Of a stretch of 64,000 bases of DNA, positions 40,860 through 49,252 are shown piece after piece. Numbering within the stretch: position 1 is the stretch's first letter; every line of letters starts with the position of its first letter. The notes beneath the pieces were generated by a model that worked only from the letters and a program-made list of their open reading frames with translations, was not told where the DNA came from and did not search any database. The DNA is taken from NCBI RefSeq assembly GCF_900090295.1, contig NZ_LT607753.1, positions 2,294,001 through 2,358,000 on the forward strand, in the 5' to 3' direction. Source of the stretch: Micromonospora coxensis (GTDB lineage Bacteria; Actinomycetota; Actinomycetes; Mycobacteriales; Micromonosporaceae). Position numbers and translations under genes: made by a program.

Positions 40860-42548
40860 TCAGAAGCGGGCGGGCTCGCGGTAGACGCCCCACTCGGCCC
40901 GCAGGGCGTCGCAGATCTCGCCGAGGGTGGCCTCGGCCCGGACGGCGTCGAGCATCGCCGGGATCATGTTGCCGTCGGTGCGGCCGACCTCGACCATCCG
41001 GGCCACCGCCGCCTCGACCGCCGCCTCGTCCCGGGCGGCCTTGCGCTCGGCCAGCACCCGGCGCTGCTCCAGTTCCACCTCGTGCGAGATGCGCAGGATC
41101 TCGAGGTCCTTGGCGACCGTGCCGGTGTGGCAGTTGACCCCGACGATCTTCTTGTCGCCCTTCTCCAGCGCCTGCTGGTAGACGAAGGCCGACTCGGCGA
41201 TGTGGCCGGTGAACCAGCCGTCCTCGATGCCGCGCAGGATGCCGGAGGTCATCGGGCCGATCTGGTGCGGGCCCTCGCCGCCGAGCTGCCGGATCCGGGC
41301 GAAGATCTCCTCCGCCTCGGCCTCGATCTTGTCGGTGAGCGCCTCGACGTACCAGGAGCCGCCCAGCGGGTCGGCCACGTTCGTCACCCCGGTCTCCTCC
41401 ATCAGCACCTGCTGGGTACGCAGGGCGATCTCGGCGGACTCGTCGGTGGGCAGGGCGAGGGTCTCGTCCAGGGCGTTGGTGTGCAGCGAGTTGGTCCCGC
41501 CGAGCACCGCGGCCAGCGCCTCGACGGCGGTGCGCACCACGTTGTTGACCGGCTGCTGGGCGGTCAGCGACACCCCGGCGGTCTGCGTGTGGAACCGCAG
41601 CCAGAGCGCCTTCTCGCTGGTGGCGCCGTAGACGTCGCGCAGCCAGCGGGCCCAGATCCGGCGGGCGGCGCGGAACTTGGCGATCTCCTCGAAGAAGTCC
41701 ACGTGCGAGTCGAAGAAGAAACTCAGGCCCGGGGCGAAGACGTTGACGTCCAGCCCGCGCGACAGCCCCAGCTCGACGTAGCCGAACCCGTCGGCCAGCG
41801 TGTACGCCAGTTCCTGCGCGGCGGTCGAGCCGGCCTCGCGGATGTGGTAGCCGGAGACGGAGAGCGGCTTGTACCGGGGGATCTCCCGGGCGCAGTACTC
41901 CATCAGGTCGCCGATCAGGCGCAGGTGCGGCTCCGGGTCGAAGAGCCACTCCTTCTGCGCGATGTACTCCTTGAAGATGTCGGTCTGCAGCGTGCCGTCC
42001 AGGGTGGACACGTCGACGCCCTGCCGCTCGGCGGCGACCAGGTACATGCAGAAGACCGGCACGGCCGGGCCGGAGATGGTCATCGAGGTGGTGACGCCGC
42101 CCAGGTCGATGCCGTCGAAGAGCACCTCCATGTCGGCGGCGCTGTCCACCGCGACACCGCAGTGCCCGACCTCGCCGAGCGACTGCGGGTCGTCGGAGTC
42201 CCGCCCCATCAGCGTGGGCATGTCGAAGGCGACGGAGAGGCCGCCGCCCCCGGCGCCCAGGATCATCTTGTAGCGCTCGTTGGTCTGCTGGGCGTTGCCG
42301 AACCCGGCGAACTGCCGGATCGTCCAGGTCCGCCCGCGGTAGCCGGTCGGGTGCAGGCCCCGGGTGTACGGGTACTCGCCCGGCCAGCCGATCCGGTCGA
42401 AGCCCGGGTACGCCACGCCCTCCGGCGGGCCGTAGACCGGGTCCACGGTCATCCCGGACAGGGTGGTGAAGTCCGCGTCCCGCTTGCGCGCGGCGTCGTA
42501 GCGGGCCTGCCAGCGTGCCCGTCCGGCGGCGATCTCGTCGGCGTTCAT
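40860..42548 (-). CDS. icmA: Isobutyryl-CoA mutase large subunit (IcmA-like)
   Basis: B12-dependent acyl-CoA mutase of 562 residues interconverting isobutyryl-CoA and n-butyryl-CoA. It is a mutase TIM barrel only, without the C-terminal B12-binding domain, so it needs a small subunit (IcmB) that is not in the window. The specificity residues are those of IcmA: Phe80 (in TIRQFAGFG) and Gln198 (in EYIAQKEW), where methylmalonyl-CoA mutase has Tyr and Arg. The sequence [19 protein letters not shown] and [21 protein letters not shown] agree with S. cinnamonensis IcmA as remembered. A GAGGAGGAG site precedes ATG 42548. A shared regulon motif lies 53-70 bases upstream. Confidence 0.88.
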   Translation of the reverse strand: MNADEIAAGRARWQARYDAARKRDADFTTLSGMTVDPVYGPPEGVAYPGFDRIGWPGEYPYTRGLHPTGYRGRTWTIRQFAGFGNAQQTNERYKMILGAGGGGLSVAFDMPTLMGRDSDDPQSLGEVGHCGVAVDSAADMEVLFDGIDLGGVTTSMTISGPAVPVFCMYLVAAERQGVDVSTLDGTLQTDIFKEYIAQKEWLFDPEPHLRLIGDLMEYCAREIPRYKPLSVSGYHIREAGSTAAQELAYTLADGFGYVELGLSRGLDVNVFAPGLSFFFDSHVDFFEEIAKFRAARRIWARWLRDVYGATSEKALWLRFHTQTAGVSLTAQQPVNNVVRTAVEALAAVLGGTNSLHTNALDETLALPTDESAEIALRTQQVLMEETGVTNVADPLGGSWYVEALTDKIEAEAEEIFARIRQLGGEGPHQIGPMTSGILRGIEDGWFTGHIAESAFVYQQALEKGDKKIVGVNCHTGTVAKDLEILRISHEVELEQRRVLAERKAARDEAAVEAAVARMVEVGRTDGNMIPAMLDAVRAEATLGEICDALRAEWGVYREPARF

Positions 42549-42600
42549 CCGCGGAGCTCCTCCTCGAGTCCTCGACTGCAGACCGAGTGTAGAACGGAGT

Positions 42601-42618
42601 CCTGAACGATCGCTAAGG
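42601..42618. promoter_or_regulatory. Acyl-CoA regulon motif, site 1 (icmA)
   Basis: CCTGAACGATCGCTAAGG, one of four copies of an 18-bp motif (consensus nnTGAACGrTCGCTAAGG) found upstream of acyl-CoA genes here. It contains a palindromic CGATCG core and lies 53-70 bases before the icmA start codon. Confidence 0.55.
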
Positions 42619-42643
42619 AAGTTCGTACCCGCCGGTAACCTGA

Positions 42644-43048
42644 TCAGGCCGGGGGCGCCTCCATGGCCACGTCGTCCACCCGGATGTTGATCTCGTCGGC
42701 CCGCAGCCCGTACGCCTCGACGGCCGCCGTCACCGCGACCCGCACCGCGTCGGTCACCTGCGGCACCGGGTGGCCGGCCGCGATCACCAGCACCAGGTTG
42801 ACCACCGCCGCGCCGTTGCTGACGTGCGCCGAGCAGCCCCGCCGGGCGTCACCGACCTGGTCCAGGCCGACCCTGTCGAGCACCGCGTTGAAGAACCGGG
42901 CCACGTCGCCGCCGAGCTCGGCCACCCCGGGCACGGACTTCGCGGCGGCCACCGCGATCTTCTCCACCACCTCGTCGGAGACGTGCGTCGTCCCGCCCGC
43001 CATCGCGGCCGGGGTCACCGACAGTTCCTGGGTCGCCTCGTCAGCCAT
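42644..43048 (-). CDS. Asp23/Gls24 family envelope stress protein
   Basis: Protein of 134 residues of the Asp23/Gls24 family, small proteins linked to cell-envelope stress and membrane association. The core reads TTHVSDEVVEKIAVAAAKSVPGVAEL, then AAVVNLVLVIAAGHPVPQVTDAVRVAVTAAVEAYGLRADEINIRVDDV, the typical pattern. ATG 43048 follows GGGGAGAG. No membrane segment. It sits between meaB and icmA but is separated from meaB by a hairpin, so it is probably its own unit and not part of acyl-CoA metabolism. Confidence 0.88.
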   Translation of the reverse strand: MADEATQELSVTPAAMAGGTTHVSDEVVEKIAVAAAKSVPGVAELGGDVARFFNAVLDRVGLDQVGDARRGCSAHVSNGAAVVNLVLVIAAGHPVPQVTDAVRVAVTAAVEAYGLRADEINIRVDDVAMEAPPA

Positions 43049-43063
43049 GCTCTCCCCACAACG

Positions 43064-43099
43064 TCGCACCGCCCCACGAAGAGCCGTGAGGCGGTGCGA
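43064..43099 (-). terminator. Hairpin after meaB
   Basis: A 10-bp stem (43064-43073 with 43090-43099; core CGCACCGCC/GGCGGTGCG) around a 16-nt loop, 22 bases past the meaB stop codon. Confidence 0.55.
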
Positions 43100-43121
43100 G
43101 CGTACTAGGTGGACGGCGGGC

Positions 43122-44126
43122 TCAGGCCCCCAGTTGCGCGAGCAGCTCATCCGCCGCCGCGTACGGGTCGATCGCGCCCTCGGCCACCTTGGCGGCCAGC
43201 GTCGGCAGCTCCGTACCGTCGCGCAGCGAACCGATCCGGGCGCGGAGCACGCCGAGCGCGATCGCCTCGATCTCGGCGGCGGCCCGCGCCTCCCGGCGGC
43301 GGCGCAGCTCGCCGTGCTGCTCCAGCCAGCCGCGGTGCTTGTCGATCGCGGCGGCGATGTCGTCGATCCCCTCGCCACGCGCCGCGATCGCGCGGACCAC
43401 CTGCGGGCGCCACTCGCCCGGCCCGCGCTCGCCGAGGGCGATCATGCCCTGGATGTCGCGGACGGTGGCGTCCGCGCCGTCCCGGTCGGCCTTGTTGACC
43501 ACGAAGACGTCGGCGATCTCCAGGATGCCGGCCTTGACCGCCTGGATCGCGTCGCCCATGCCCGGGGCGAGCAGCACCAGCGTGGTGTCCGCCAGGGAGG
43601 CCACCTCGACCTCGGCCTGCCCGACGCCGACGGTCTCCACCAGCACCACGTCGCAGCCGGCCCCCTCCAGCACCCGCACCGCCTGGGGCGTGGCCGCGGA
43701 GAGGCCGCCCAGGTGGCCCCGGCTGGACATCGACCGGATGTAGACGCCCGGGTCGGTGGCGTGGTCCTGCATCCGGACCCGGTCGCCGAGGATCGCCCCG
43801 CCGGTGAACGGGCTGGACGGGTCGATGGCCAGCACGCCCACCCGGTGCCCGCGCGCCCGCAGCGCCCGGACCAGCTCGTTGGTGGTGGTCGACTTGCCCA
43901 CGCCCGGGGAACCGGTCAGCCCGACCACCTGCGCCTGGCCGGCGTACGGCGCGAGGGCCGCCGCGACCTGCGGCAGCACCTCGTCACCGGACTCGACCAG
44001 GGTGATCAGGCGGGCCACCGCGCGGGGGTCGCCCGCGCGGGCCCGCTCGACGAGCATGGGCACGTCCCGGCTGCGGCGCACCGGAAAGGTGGCCGCCGCC
44101 GGGGCGTTCTCGATCGTTCCGCTCAC
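43122..44126 (-). CDS. meaB: Mutase-associated GTPase chaperone MeaB
   Basis: G3E GTPase (ArgK/MeaB), 334 residues, which protects and repairs B12-dependent acyl-CoA mutases. Walker [10 protein letters not shown] (72-80), switch region [32 protein letters not shown] with the G3 segment, and NKAD at G4. GTG 44126 overlaps the thiolase stop (GTGA), so it is translationally coupled to it. Its presence next to icmA implies it serves that mutase or methylmalonyl-CoA mutase encoded elsewhere. Confidence 0.93.
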   Translation of the reverse strand: MSGTIENAPAAATFPVRRSRDVPMLVERARAGDPRAVARLITLVESGDEVLPQVAAALAPYAGQAQVVGLTGSPGVGKSTTTNELVRALRARGHRVGVLAIDPSSPFTGGAILGDRVRMQDHATDPGVYIRSMSSRGHLGGLSAATPQAVRVLEGAGCDVVLVETVGVGQAEVEVASLADTTLVLLAPGMGDAIQAVKAGILEIADVFVVNKADRDGADATVRDIQGMIALGERGPGEWRPQVVRAIAARGEGIDDIAAAIDKHRGWLEQHGELRRRREARAAAEIEAIALGVLRARIGSLRDGTELPTLAAKVAEGAIDPYAAADELLAQLGA

Positions 44127-45322
44127 TGGTTGGTCTCGGCGCCGTTCGGGACGTGGATGATCAGCGCGTCGCCCTGCCCACCGCCGCCGCACAACGCCGC
44201 CGCGCCGGTGCCGCCGCCCCGGCGCTTGAGCTCCAGCGCGAGGGTGAGCACCAGCCGCGCGCCGGACATGCCGATCGGGTGGCCCAGCGCGATCGCGCCG
44301 CCGTTGACGTTGACCTTGTCCGGGCTGATGCCCAGGTCGCGGGTGGACTGGATGCCGACCGCCGCGAACGCCTCGTTGATCTCGACGAGGTCGATGTCCT
44401 CGATGCTCAGCCCACCCTTCTTCAGGGCGTGGTTGATCGCGTTCGACGGCTGCGAGTGCAGGGAGTTGTCCGGGCCGGCCACGTTGCCGTGCGCGCCGAT
44501 CTCGGCCAGCCAGGTCAGCCCCAGCTCCTTGGCCTTGGCCTTGCTCATCACGACCACCGCGGCGGCGCCGTCGGAGATCGGCGAGGAGCTGCCGGCGGTG
44601 ATGGTGCCGTCCTTGGCGAACGCCGGACGGAGCTTGCCCAGCGACTCGGCGGTGGTGTCCGGCCGGATGCCCTCGTCCTCGCTGATCACCAGCGGGTCGC
44701 CCTTGCGCTGCGGGATGACCACCGGGGCGATCTCGTCGGCGAAGTGGCCGTTCTTCTGCGCGGCGGCGGCCCGCTGGTGGCTGGCCGCGGCGAAGGCGTC
44801 CTGCTCCTCGCGGGTGATGCCGTGCTTCGCGCCGTGCCGCTCGGTGGACTCGCCCATCGAGCAGCAGTCCCAGGCGTCGGTGAGCCCGTCGAGCGCCATG
44901 TGGTCCTTGATCGTGACGTCGCCGTACTTGTAGCCGGAGCGCTGCCCGAGCAGCAGGTGCGGGGCGTTGGTCATCGACTCCATGCCGCCGGCCACCACGA
45001 TGTCGAACTCGCCGGCCCGGATGAGCTGGTCGGCCAGGGCGATCGCGTCCAGCCCGGAGAGGCAGACCTTGTTGATGGTCAGCGCCGGGGTGGACATCGG
45101 GATGCCGGCCTCGACGGCGGCCTGCCGGGCCGGGATCTGCCCCGCGCCCGCCTGGAGCACCTGGCCCATGATCACGTACTGCACCTGGTCCGGAGCGACG
45201 CCGGCCCGCTCCAGCGCCGCCTTGATCGCGACGCCGCCGAGCTTCGTCGCCGGAAGGTCCTTGAGGTTGCCCAGCAGGCGCCCCATCGGGGTCCGCGCGC
45301 CGCTGACGATCACCGAAGCCAT
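44123..45322 (-). CDS. Acetyl-CoA C-acetyltransferase (thiolase)
   Basis: Thiolase of 399 residues, condensing or cleaving acetoacetyl-CoA. Nucleophile Cys87 in [24 protein letters not shown] with the catalytic His, and the second Cys in ALCGGGGQG near the C-terminus. The biosynthetic role is suggested by neighbours that continue from acetoacetyl-CoA through crotonyl-CoA (3-hydroxyacyl-CoA dehydrogenase and Ccr in this window). Starts ATG 45322, divergent from methylmalonyl-CoA epimerase, with a regulon motif between. Coupled to meaB. Confidence 0.94.
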   Translation of the reverse strand: MASVIVSGARTPMGRLLGNLKDLPATKLGGVAIKAALERAGVAPDQVQYVIMGQVLQAGAGQIPARQAAVEAGIPMSTPALTINKVCLSGLDAIALADQLIRAGEFDIVVAGGMESMTNAPHLLLGQRSGYKYGDVTIKDHMALDGLTDAWDCCSMGESTERHGAKHGITREEQDAFAAASHQRAAAAQKNGHFADEIAPVVIPQRKGDPLVISEDEGIRPDTTAESLGKLRPAFAKDGTITAGSSSPISDGAAAVVVMSKAKAKELGLTWLAEIGAHGNVAGPDNSLHSQPSNAINHALKKGGLSIEDIDLVEINEAFAAVGIQSTRDLGISPDKVNVNGGAIALGHPIGMSGARLVLTLALELKRRGGGTGAAALCGGGGQGDALIIHVPNGAETNQ

Positions 45323-45354
45323 TGCCTGCCTCCGAGGGGGTGCCGACCTGTACG

Positions 45355-45372
45355 CCTTAACGATTGTTCGGT
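45355..45372. promoter_or_regulatory. Acyl-CoA regulon motif, site 2 (thiolase/mce)
   Basis: On the minus strand ACCGAACAATCGTTAAGG, 14 of 18 bases as in site 1. It is central in the 62-base divergent gap, 33-50 bases before the thiolase start and 13-30 before the mce start, so it could control both. Confidence 0.55.
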
Positions 45373-45384
45373 CAGACTAGCGCC

Positions 45385-45861
45385 ATGGCTGAGAACTCCC
45401 CCGTCGAGACCGCTGCCGACTATGTCACAGACATCGGCCTGCGCCGCATCGACCACGTCGGGGTCGCGGTCGCCGACCTCGACGCCGCGATCGACTTCTA
45501 CCAGCGCACCTTCGGCATGCGCTGCGTGCACACCGAGACCAACACCGAGCAGGGCGTACGCGAGGCGATGCTGGCCGTCGGCCCGACCGCCGAGGGCGGC
45601 TGCGTGCAGCTGCTCGCCCCGCTGAGCCCGGAGTCGACCATCGCGAAGTTCCTGGACCGCAACGGCCCGGGCGTGCAGCAGGTGGCGTACACGGTGGCCG
45701 ACATCGACGCGGCCTGCGCGGCGCTGCGCGAGCGGGGCGTACGGCTGCTCTACGAGACCCCGAAGCGCGGCACCGCCGACTCCCGGATCAACTTCGTGCA
45801 CCCGAAGGACGCCGGCGGCGTCCTGGTCGAGCTGGTCGAGCCGGCCGCCGGGGGCCACTGA
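45385..45861 (+). CDS. mce: Methylmalonyl-CoA epimerase
   Basis: Interconverts (2R)- and (2S)-methylmalonyl-CoA, linking propionyl-CoA carboxylation to the B12 mutase. 158 residues, vicinal-oxygen-chelate fold: two beta-alpha-beta-beta-beta units with metal ligands His in RRIDHVGVAV, Gln/His in the central VQLLAPL and VQQVAYTV blocks, and Glu in VLVELVE at the end. It starts at ATG 45385 and is followed by a hairpin. In Streptomyces mce lies near filP/scy and a thiolase, the same neighbourhood as here. Confidence 0.93.
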   Translation: MAENSPVETAADYVTDIGLRRIDHVGVAVADLDAAIDFYQRTFGMRCVHTETNTEQGVREAMLAVGPTAEGGCVQLLAPLSPESTIAKFLDRNGPGVQQVAYTVADIDAACAALRERGVRLLYETPKRGTADSRINFVHPKDAGGVLVELVEPAAGGH

Positions 45862-45875
45862 CCTGCCCACCCGCG

Positions 45876-45908
45876 CGGGTCGGGGCGTCCGCGCGCCGCC
45901 CCGACCCG
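45876..45908 (+). terminator. Hairpin after mce
   Basis: CGGGTCGGGGCG (45876-45887) pairs exactly with CGCCCCGACCCG (45897-45908), nine-base loop, 15 bases past the stop codon. The stem extends a little further with a G-U pair. Confidence 0.68.
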
Positions 45909-46181
45909 TGCGACCGACCGTCGACCACACCGGATCCCAGAAGATGGGAACACGAGCAGCATTGCGCGAATCGGCGTTCCCATGGACAGCTCCACGCACG
46001 GCGCAATGCACTTTTTCACACAGGACTTCCGGCCCTAGCTACCGTTCAGTAACGTCCGGCGGCACAGGAGCGCGACCGGTGCCGGATGTGTCGATTGCCG
46101 ACATGGCGGTCGGTCGCACCGGCGCCGACGATGGCAACAGCCCGTGCCCGGCGTGCGGGTGCGGACGAACGGGAGGTCACC
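45909..46181. other. Upstream region of ccr
   Basis: Together with the terminator this makes a 320-base gap between mce and ccr. It contains regulon motif site 3 and an A/T-richer part (about 45940-46060) likely to hold the ccr promoter. The frame of ccr is open back to 46086, but the added residues are not family-like. Confidence 0.45.
46033..46050. promoter_or_regulatory. Acyl-CoA regulon motif, site 3 (ccr)
   Basis: On the minus strand ACTGAACGGTAGCTAGGG, 14 of 18 bases as in site 1, placed 132-149 bases upstream of the chosen ccr start. Like the other copies it faces away from the gene. Confidence 0.5.
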
Positions 46182-47537
46182 GTGCAGGACATCCTCGAAG
46201 CGATCATGGCAGCGGAGGGCTCGGACAAGCCGGAGCGCGAACTGGCCGGCCTCGCCGGCCTGCCCGTGCCGGAGAGCTACCGGGGCATGGTCGTCCGCGC
46301 CGACGAGACCCGGATGTTCGAGGGGTTGGCCACCCGGGACAAGGACCCGCGCAAGGCCCTGCACCTGCAGGAGGTGCCCACCCCGGAACTCGGCCCGGGC
46401 GAGGCCCTGGTCGCCGTGATGGCCAGCGCGATCAACTACAACACGGTCTGGACCAGCATCTTCGAGCCGCTGCCGACCTTCAAGTTCCTCCAGCGCTACG
46501 GCCGGCTCTCCGAGCTGACCCGCCGGCACGACCTGCCGTACCACGTGGTCGGCTCGGACGCCGCCGGCGTGGTGCTGCGCACCGGCCCCGGCGTGACCAA
46601 GTGGAAGGCCGGCGACGAGGTCGTCGCCCACTGCCTCTCGGTCGAGCTGGAGGACGCGGCCGGCCACGACGACACCATGCTCGACCCGCAGCAGCGGATC
46701 TGGGGCTTCGAGACCAACTTCGGCGGCCTCGCCGAGCTGTGCGTGGTCAAGGCCAACCAGCTGATGCCCAAGCCGCGCCACCTGAGCTGGGAGGAGGCGG
46801 CGAGCCCGGGCCTGGTCAACTCGACGGCGTACCGGCAGCTCGTCTCCCACCACGGGGCGAACATGAAGCAGGGCGACGTGGTGCTGATCTGGGGCGCCTC
46901 CGGCGGCCTGGGCGGCTACGCCACCCAGATGGCGCTCAACGGCGGCGCGATCCCGGTCTGCGTGGTCTCCAGCCCGGAGAAGGCCGAGCTGTGCCGGTCC
47001 ATGGGGGCCGAGCTGGTCATCGACCGCTCCGCCGAGGGCTTCCGGTTCTGGAAGGACGAGCAGACCCAGGACCAGGACGAGTGGCGCCGCTTCGGCGAGC
47101 GGATCCGGGAGCTGACCGGCGGCGAGGACCCGGACATCGTCTTCGAGCACCCCGGCCGGGAGACCTTCGGCGCCAGCGTCTACGTGGCCAAGAAGGGCGG
47201 CACCATCGTCACCTGCGCCTCCACCAGCGGATACCAGCACCAGTACGACAACCGGTACCTGTGGATGCACCTCAAGCGGATCGTCGGCAGCCACTTCGCC
47301 AACTACCGCGAGGCGTGGGAGGCCAACCGGCTCGTCGCGCTCGGGCAGATCCACCCGACGGTGTCCAGGACCTACCCGCTGGAGCAGACCGGCCAGGCGG
47401 CGTACGAGGTGCACCGCAACGCGCACCAGGGCAAGGTCGGCGTGCGCTGCCTCGCCCCCACCGACGGCCTCGGCGTCCGGGACCCGCAGATGCGGGCCCG
47501 GCACGAGAGCGCGATCAACCGGTTCCGCGGCCGCTGA
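46182..47537 (+). CDS. ccr: Crotonyl-CoA carboxylase/reductase
   Basis: NADPH-dependent reductive carboxylation of crotonyl-CoA to ethylmalonyl-CoA, or reduction to butyryl-CoA. It supplies the ethylmalonyl-CoA pathway and polyketide extender units. 451 residues, medium-chain reductase superfamily: NYNTVWTSIFEPLPTFKFL, HVVGSDAAGVVLRTGPGV, FGGLAELCVV, the cofactor loop IWGASGGLGGYA and the CO2-site region NRYLWMHLKRIVGSHFANYREA. GTG 46182 follows GGGAGG with a five-base gap. It ends before a perfect Rho-independent terminator. With thiolase, 3-hydroxyacyl-CoA dehydrogenase, epimerase and mutases it outlines C4 acyl-CoA metabolism. Confidence 0.95.
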   Translation: MQDILEAIMAAEGSDKPERELAGLAGLPVPESYRGMVVRADETRMFEGLATRDKDPRKALHLQEVPTPELGPGEALVAVMASAINYNTVWTSIFEPLPTFKFLQRYGRLSELTRRHDLPYHVVGSDAAGVVLRTGPGVTKWKAGDEVVAHCLSVELEDAAGHDDTMLDPQQRIWGFETNFGGLAELCVVKANQLMPKPRHLSWEEAASPGLVNSTAYRQLVSHHGANMKQGDVVLIWGASGGLGGYATQMALNGGAIPVCVVSSPEKAELCRSMGAELVIDRSAEGFRFWKDEQTQDQDEWRRFGERIRELTGGEDPDIVFEHPGRETFGASVYVAKKGGTIVTCASTSGYQHQYDNRYLWMHLKRIVGSHFANYREAWEANRLVALGQIHPTVSRTYPLEQTGQAAYEVHRNAHQGKVGVRCLAPTDGLGVRDPQMRARHESAINRFRGR

Positions 47538-47627
47538 GCCGTCCGGGTGACGCCGGGTCGCCCATTGCGGTGAGGAGGGCATTGCCTTTCCACCGTGACC
47601 CGGACACCCATTCGAGTGAGGCCGGAC

Positions 47628-47658
47628 AAAGGGCCGCGGGCACCGCCCGCGGCCCTTT
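47628..47658 (+). terminator. Rho-independent terminator of ccr
   Basis: AAAGGGCCGCGGGC (47628-47641) pairs exactly with GCCCGCGGCCCTTT (47645-47658) around ACC and is followed by one more T. It is one of the few classical A/T-flanked terminators in the window. Confidence 0.85.
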
Positions 47659-47815
47659 TCCCGCTCACCGCGCGTGACGTCCGGCCCGCCCGGGAGCTGC
47701 CAAGATCGTCATTCGGGCGGGTCCGGAGGCACGGGCCGGCGGACCATGTAATGAGGACACGAAAGCTCGGGACCGCTCTTGCGAACGACCCCGGGGAGTC
47801 TGCGAGTATGTCCCA

Positions 47816-49072
47816 ATGCCCCAGCAGCAGTCCTCCCCTCTGGCGTTCTTCGATAACGCGAACTCGCAGCCGGATTTCACCGTCGGTCTGCGCGGCTACA
47901 ACACCCACCAGGTCGATGACTTCATCGGCCGGATGACCGCGGCGCTGACCCAGTCGGAGCAGGCCCGGGCCGAGGCCGAGCAGCGGATGAACGACGCCCA
48001 GCGTCGCCTCCGCCAGGCCGAGCAGCGCCAGAGCGCGCTCGAGCAGAAGCTCACCGACACCAACAAGCAGCTCGAGGAGAACAGCCGGCCCACCCTCTCC
48101 GGCCTGGGCACCCGGGTCGAGCAGATCCTCCGGCTGGCCGAGGAGCAGGCCAACGACCACCGCAACGAGGCCAAGCGGGAGTCCGAGGGGATCCTCTCCG
48201 CGGCGCGCCTCGAGGCGCGGGAGATCACCGACAAGGCGCGCGCCGAGGCCGCCGCCATGAAGGCCACCGCCGAGCGGGAGGCGGGCAACGTCCGCACCGC
48301 CGCCGAGCGCGAGGCCGCCGAGGTACGGGTGCAGGCCCGCCGCGAGGCCGACACGCTGCGCGCCGACGCGGAGCGGGAGACCAAGCAGCTGCGTACGGTC
48401 ACCGCGCACGAGGTGGCCGAGCTGAAGTCCACCGTCGAGCGCGAGGTCGCCACCCTGCGGGCCACCGCCGAGCGGGAGATCACCCAGCAGCGGGCCAAGG
48501 CCGCCCGCGAGGCCGAGGAGAAGCGGGCCGAGGCGACCAAGCTGCTCACCGACGCCCGCGACAAGCGGGACAAGGACCTCCAGGCCCTGGAGCTCCAGCT
48601 CGCCGAGCGGCGCGAGAAGGCCGAGCGCGAGGAGTCGGAGCGGCACGCCGCCCAGGTCGCGCAGACCCAGAAGCTGGTCGGCGAGGCCGAGCAGCGCGCC
48701 CACGCCGCGCAGGAGCGGGCCAAGGAGATCGAGCAGCGGGCCGAGGCCCGCCGGGTCGAGTCCGAGCGCACCGCCGCCGAGACGGTCGAGAAGGCCAAGG
48801 CGCTGGCCGAGAAGACGCTGAGCGAGGCCAAGGCCGAGGCGAAGCGGCTGCTCACCGAGGCGCGCACCGAGGCCGAGCTGACCACCCAGGCCGCCCGCCG
48901 CGAGGTCGAGGACCTCACCCGCCAGAAGGACGCCGTCACCTCCCAGCTCGGGCAGATGCTCTCCGGCCTGGCCGGCATCGTGCCGGGCGTGCCGGCCCAG
49001 CAGCAGGCCGCCGCGCCGGCCAAGCCGGAGCCGGCCAAGGCCGACGCCGAGCAGAAGGCGACCGCCGGCTGA
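47816..49072 (+). CDS. DivIVA-domain coiled-coil protein, FilP/Scy-like
   Basis: Cytoskeletal-type protein of 418 residues. The N-terminus (FTVGLRGYNTHQVDDFIGRM, about 21-40) is a DivIVA-like membrane/curvature segment. Residues ~42-385 form an almost unbroken coiled coil rich in Ala, Glu, Arg and Lys (for example AEREAAEVRVQARREADTLRADAERE). The Ala/Pro/Lys tail is disordered. It matches the FilP/Scy class that organises the hyphal tip in Streptomyces, and the location beside mce and thiolase genes is consistent with that locus. A second protein with the same plan follows. It is its own unit, with a hairpin on each side. Confidence 0.85.
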   Translation: MPQQQSSPLAFFDNANSQPDFTVGLRGYNTHQVDDFIGRMTAALTQSEQARAEAEQRMNDAQRRLRQAEQRQSALEQKLTDTNKQLEENSRPTLSGLGTRVEQILRLAEEQANDHRNEAKRESEGILSAARLEAREITDKARAEAAAMKATAEREAGNVRTAAEREAAEVRVQARREADTLRADAERETKQLRTVTAHEVAELKSTVEREVATLRATAEREITQQRAKAAREAEEKRAEATKLLTDARDKRDKDLQALELQLAERREKAEREESERHAAQVAQTQKLVGEAEQRAHAAQERAKEIEQRAEARRVESERTAAETVEKAKALAEKTLSEAKAEAKRLLTEARTEAELTTQAARREVEDLTRQKDAVTSQLGQMLSGLAGIVPGVPAQQQAAAPAKPEPAKADAEQKATAG

Positions 49073-49097
49073 CCCACCGCACGTCGGGGCATGAGTG

Positions 49098-49145
49098 ATA
49101 CGGCGCGGGGTGACACCGGGTGACCGGTGCTACCCCGCGCCGTAT
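49098..49145 (+). terminator. Hairpin between the two coiled-coil genes
   Basis: ATACGGCGCGGGGT (49098-49111) pairs exactly with ACCCCGCGCCGTAT (49132-49145); the 20-nt loop holds a further CACCGG/CCGGTG stem. Confidence 0.75.
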
Positions 49146-49252
49146 GCGTTGCGTCCCCCCTCCGGGACCGGCGTGCCGGAACCAGTGAAGTAGGTCCCAA
49201 CAGGGGCGTCCGTATCGCCCCAGGAGGGCCGGATGCGTGTGAGGATGGGGGC

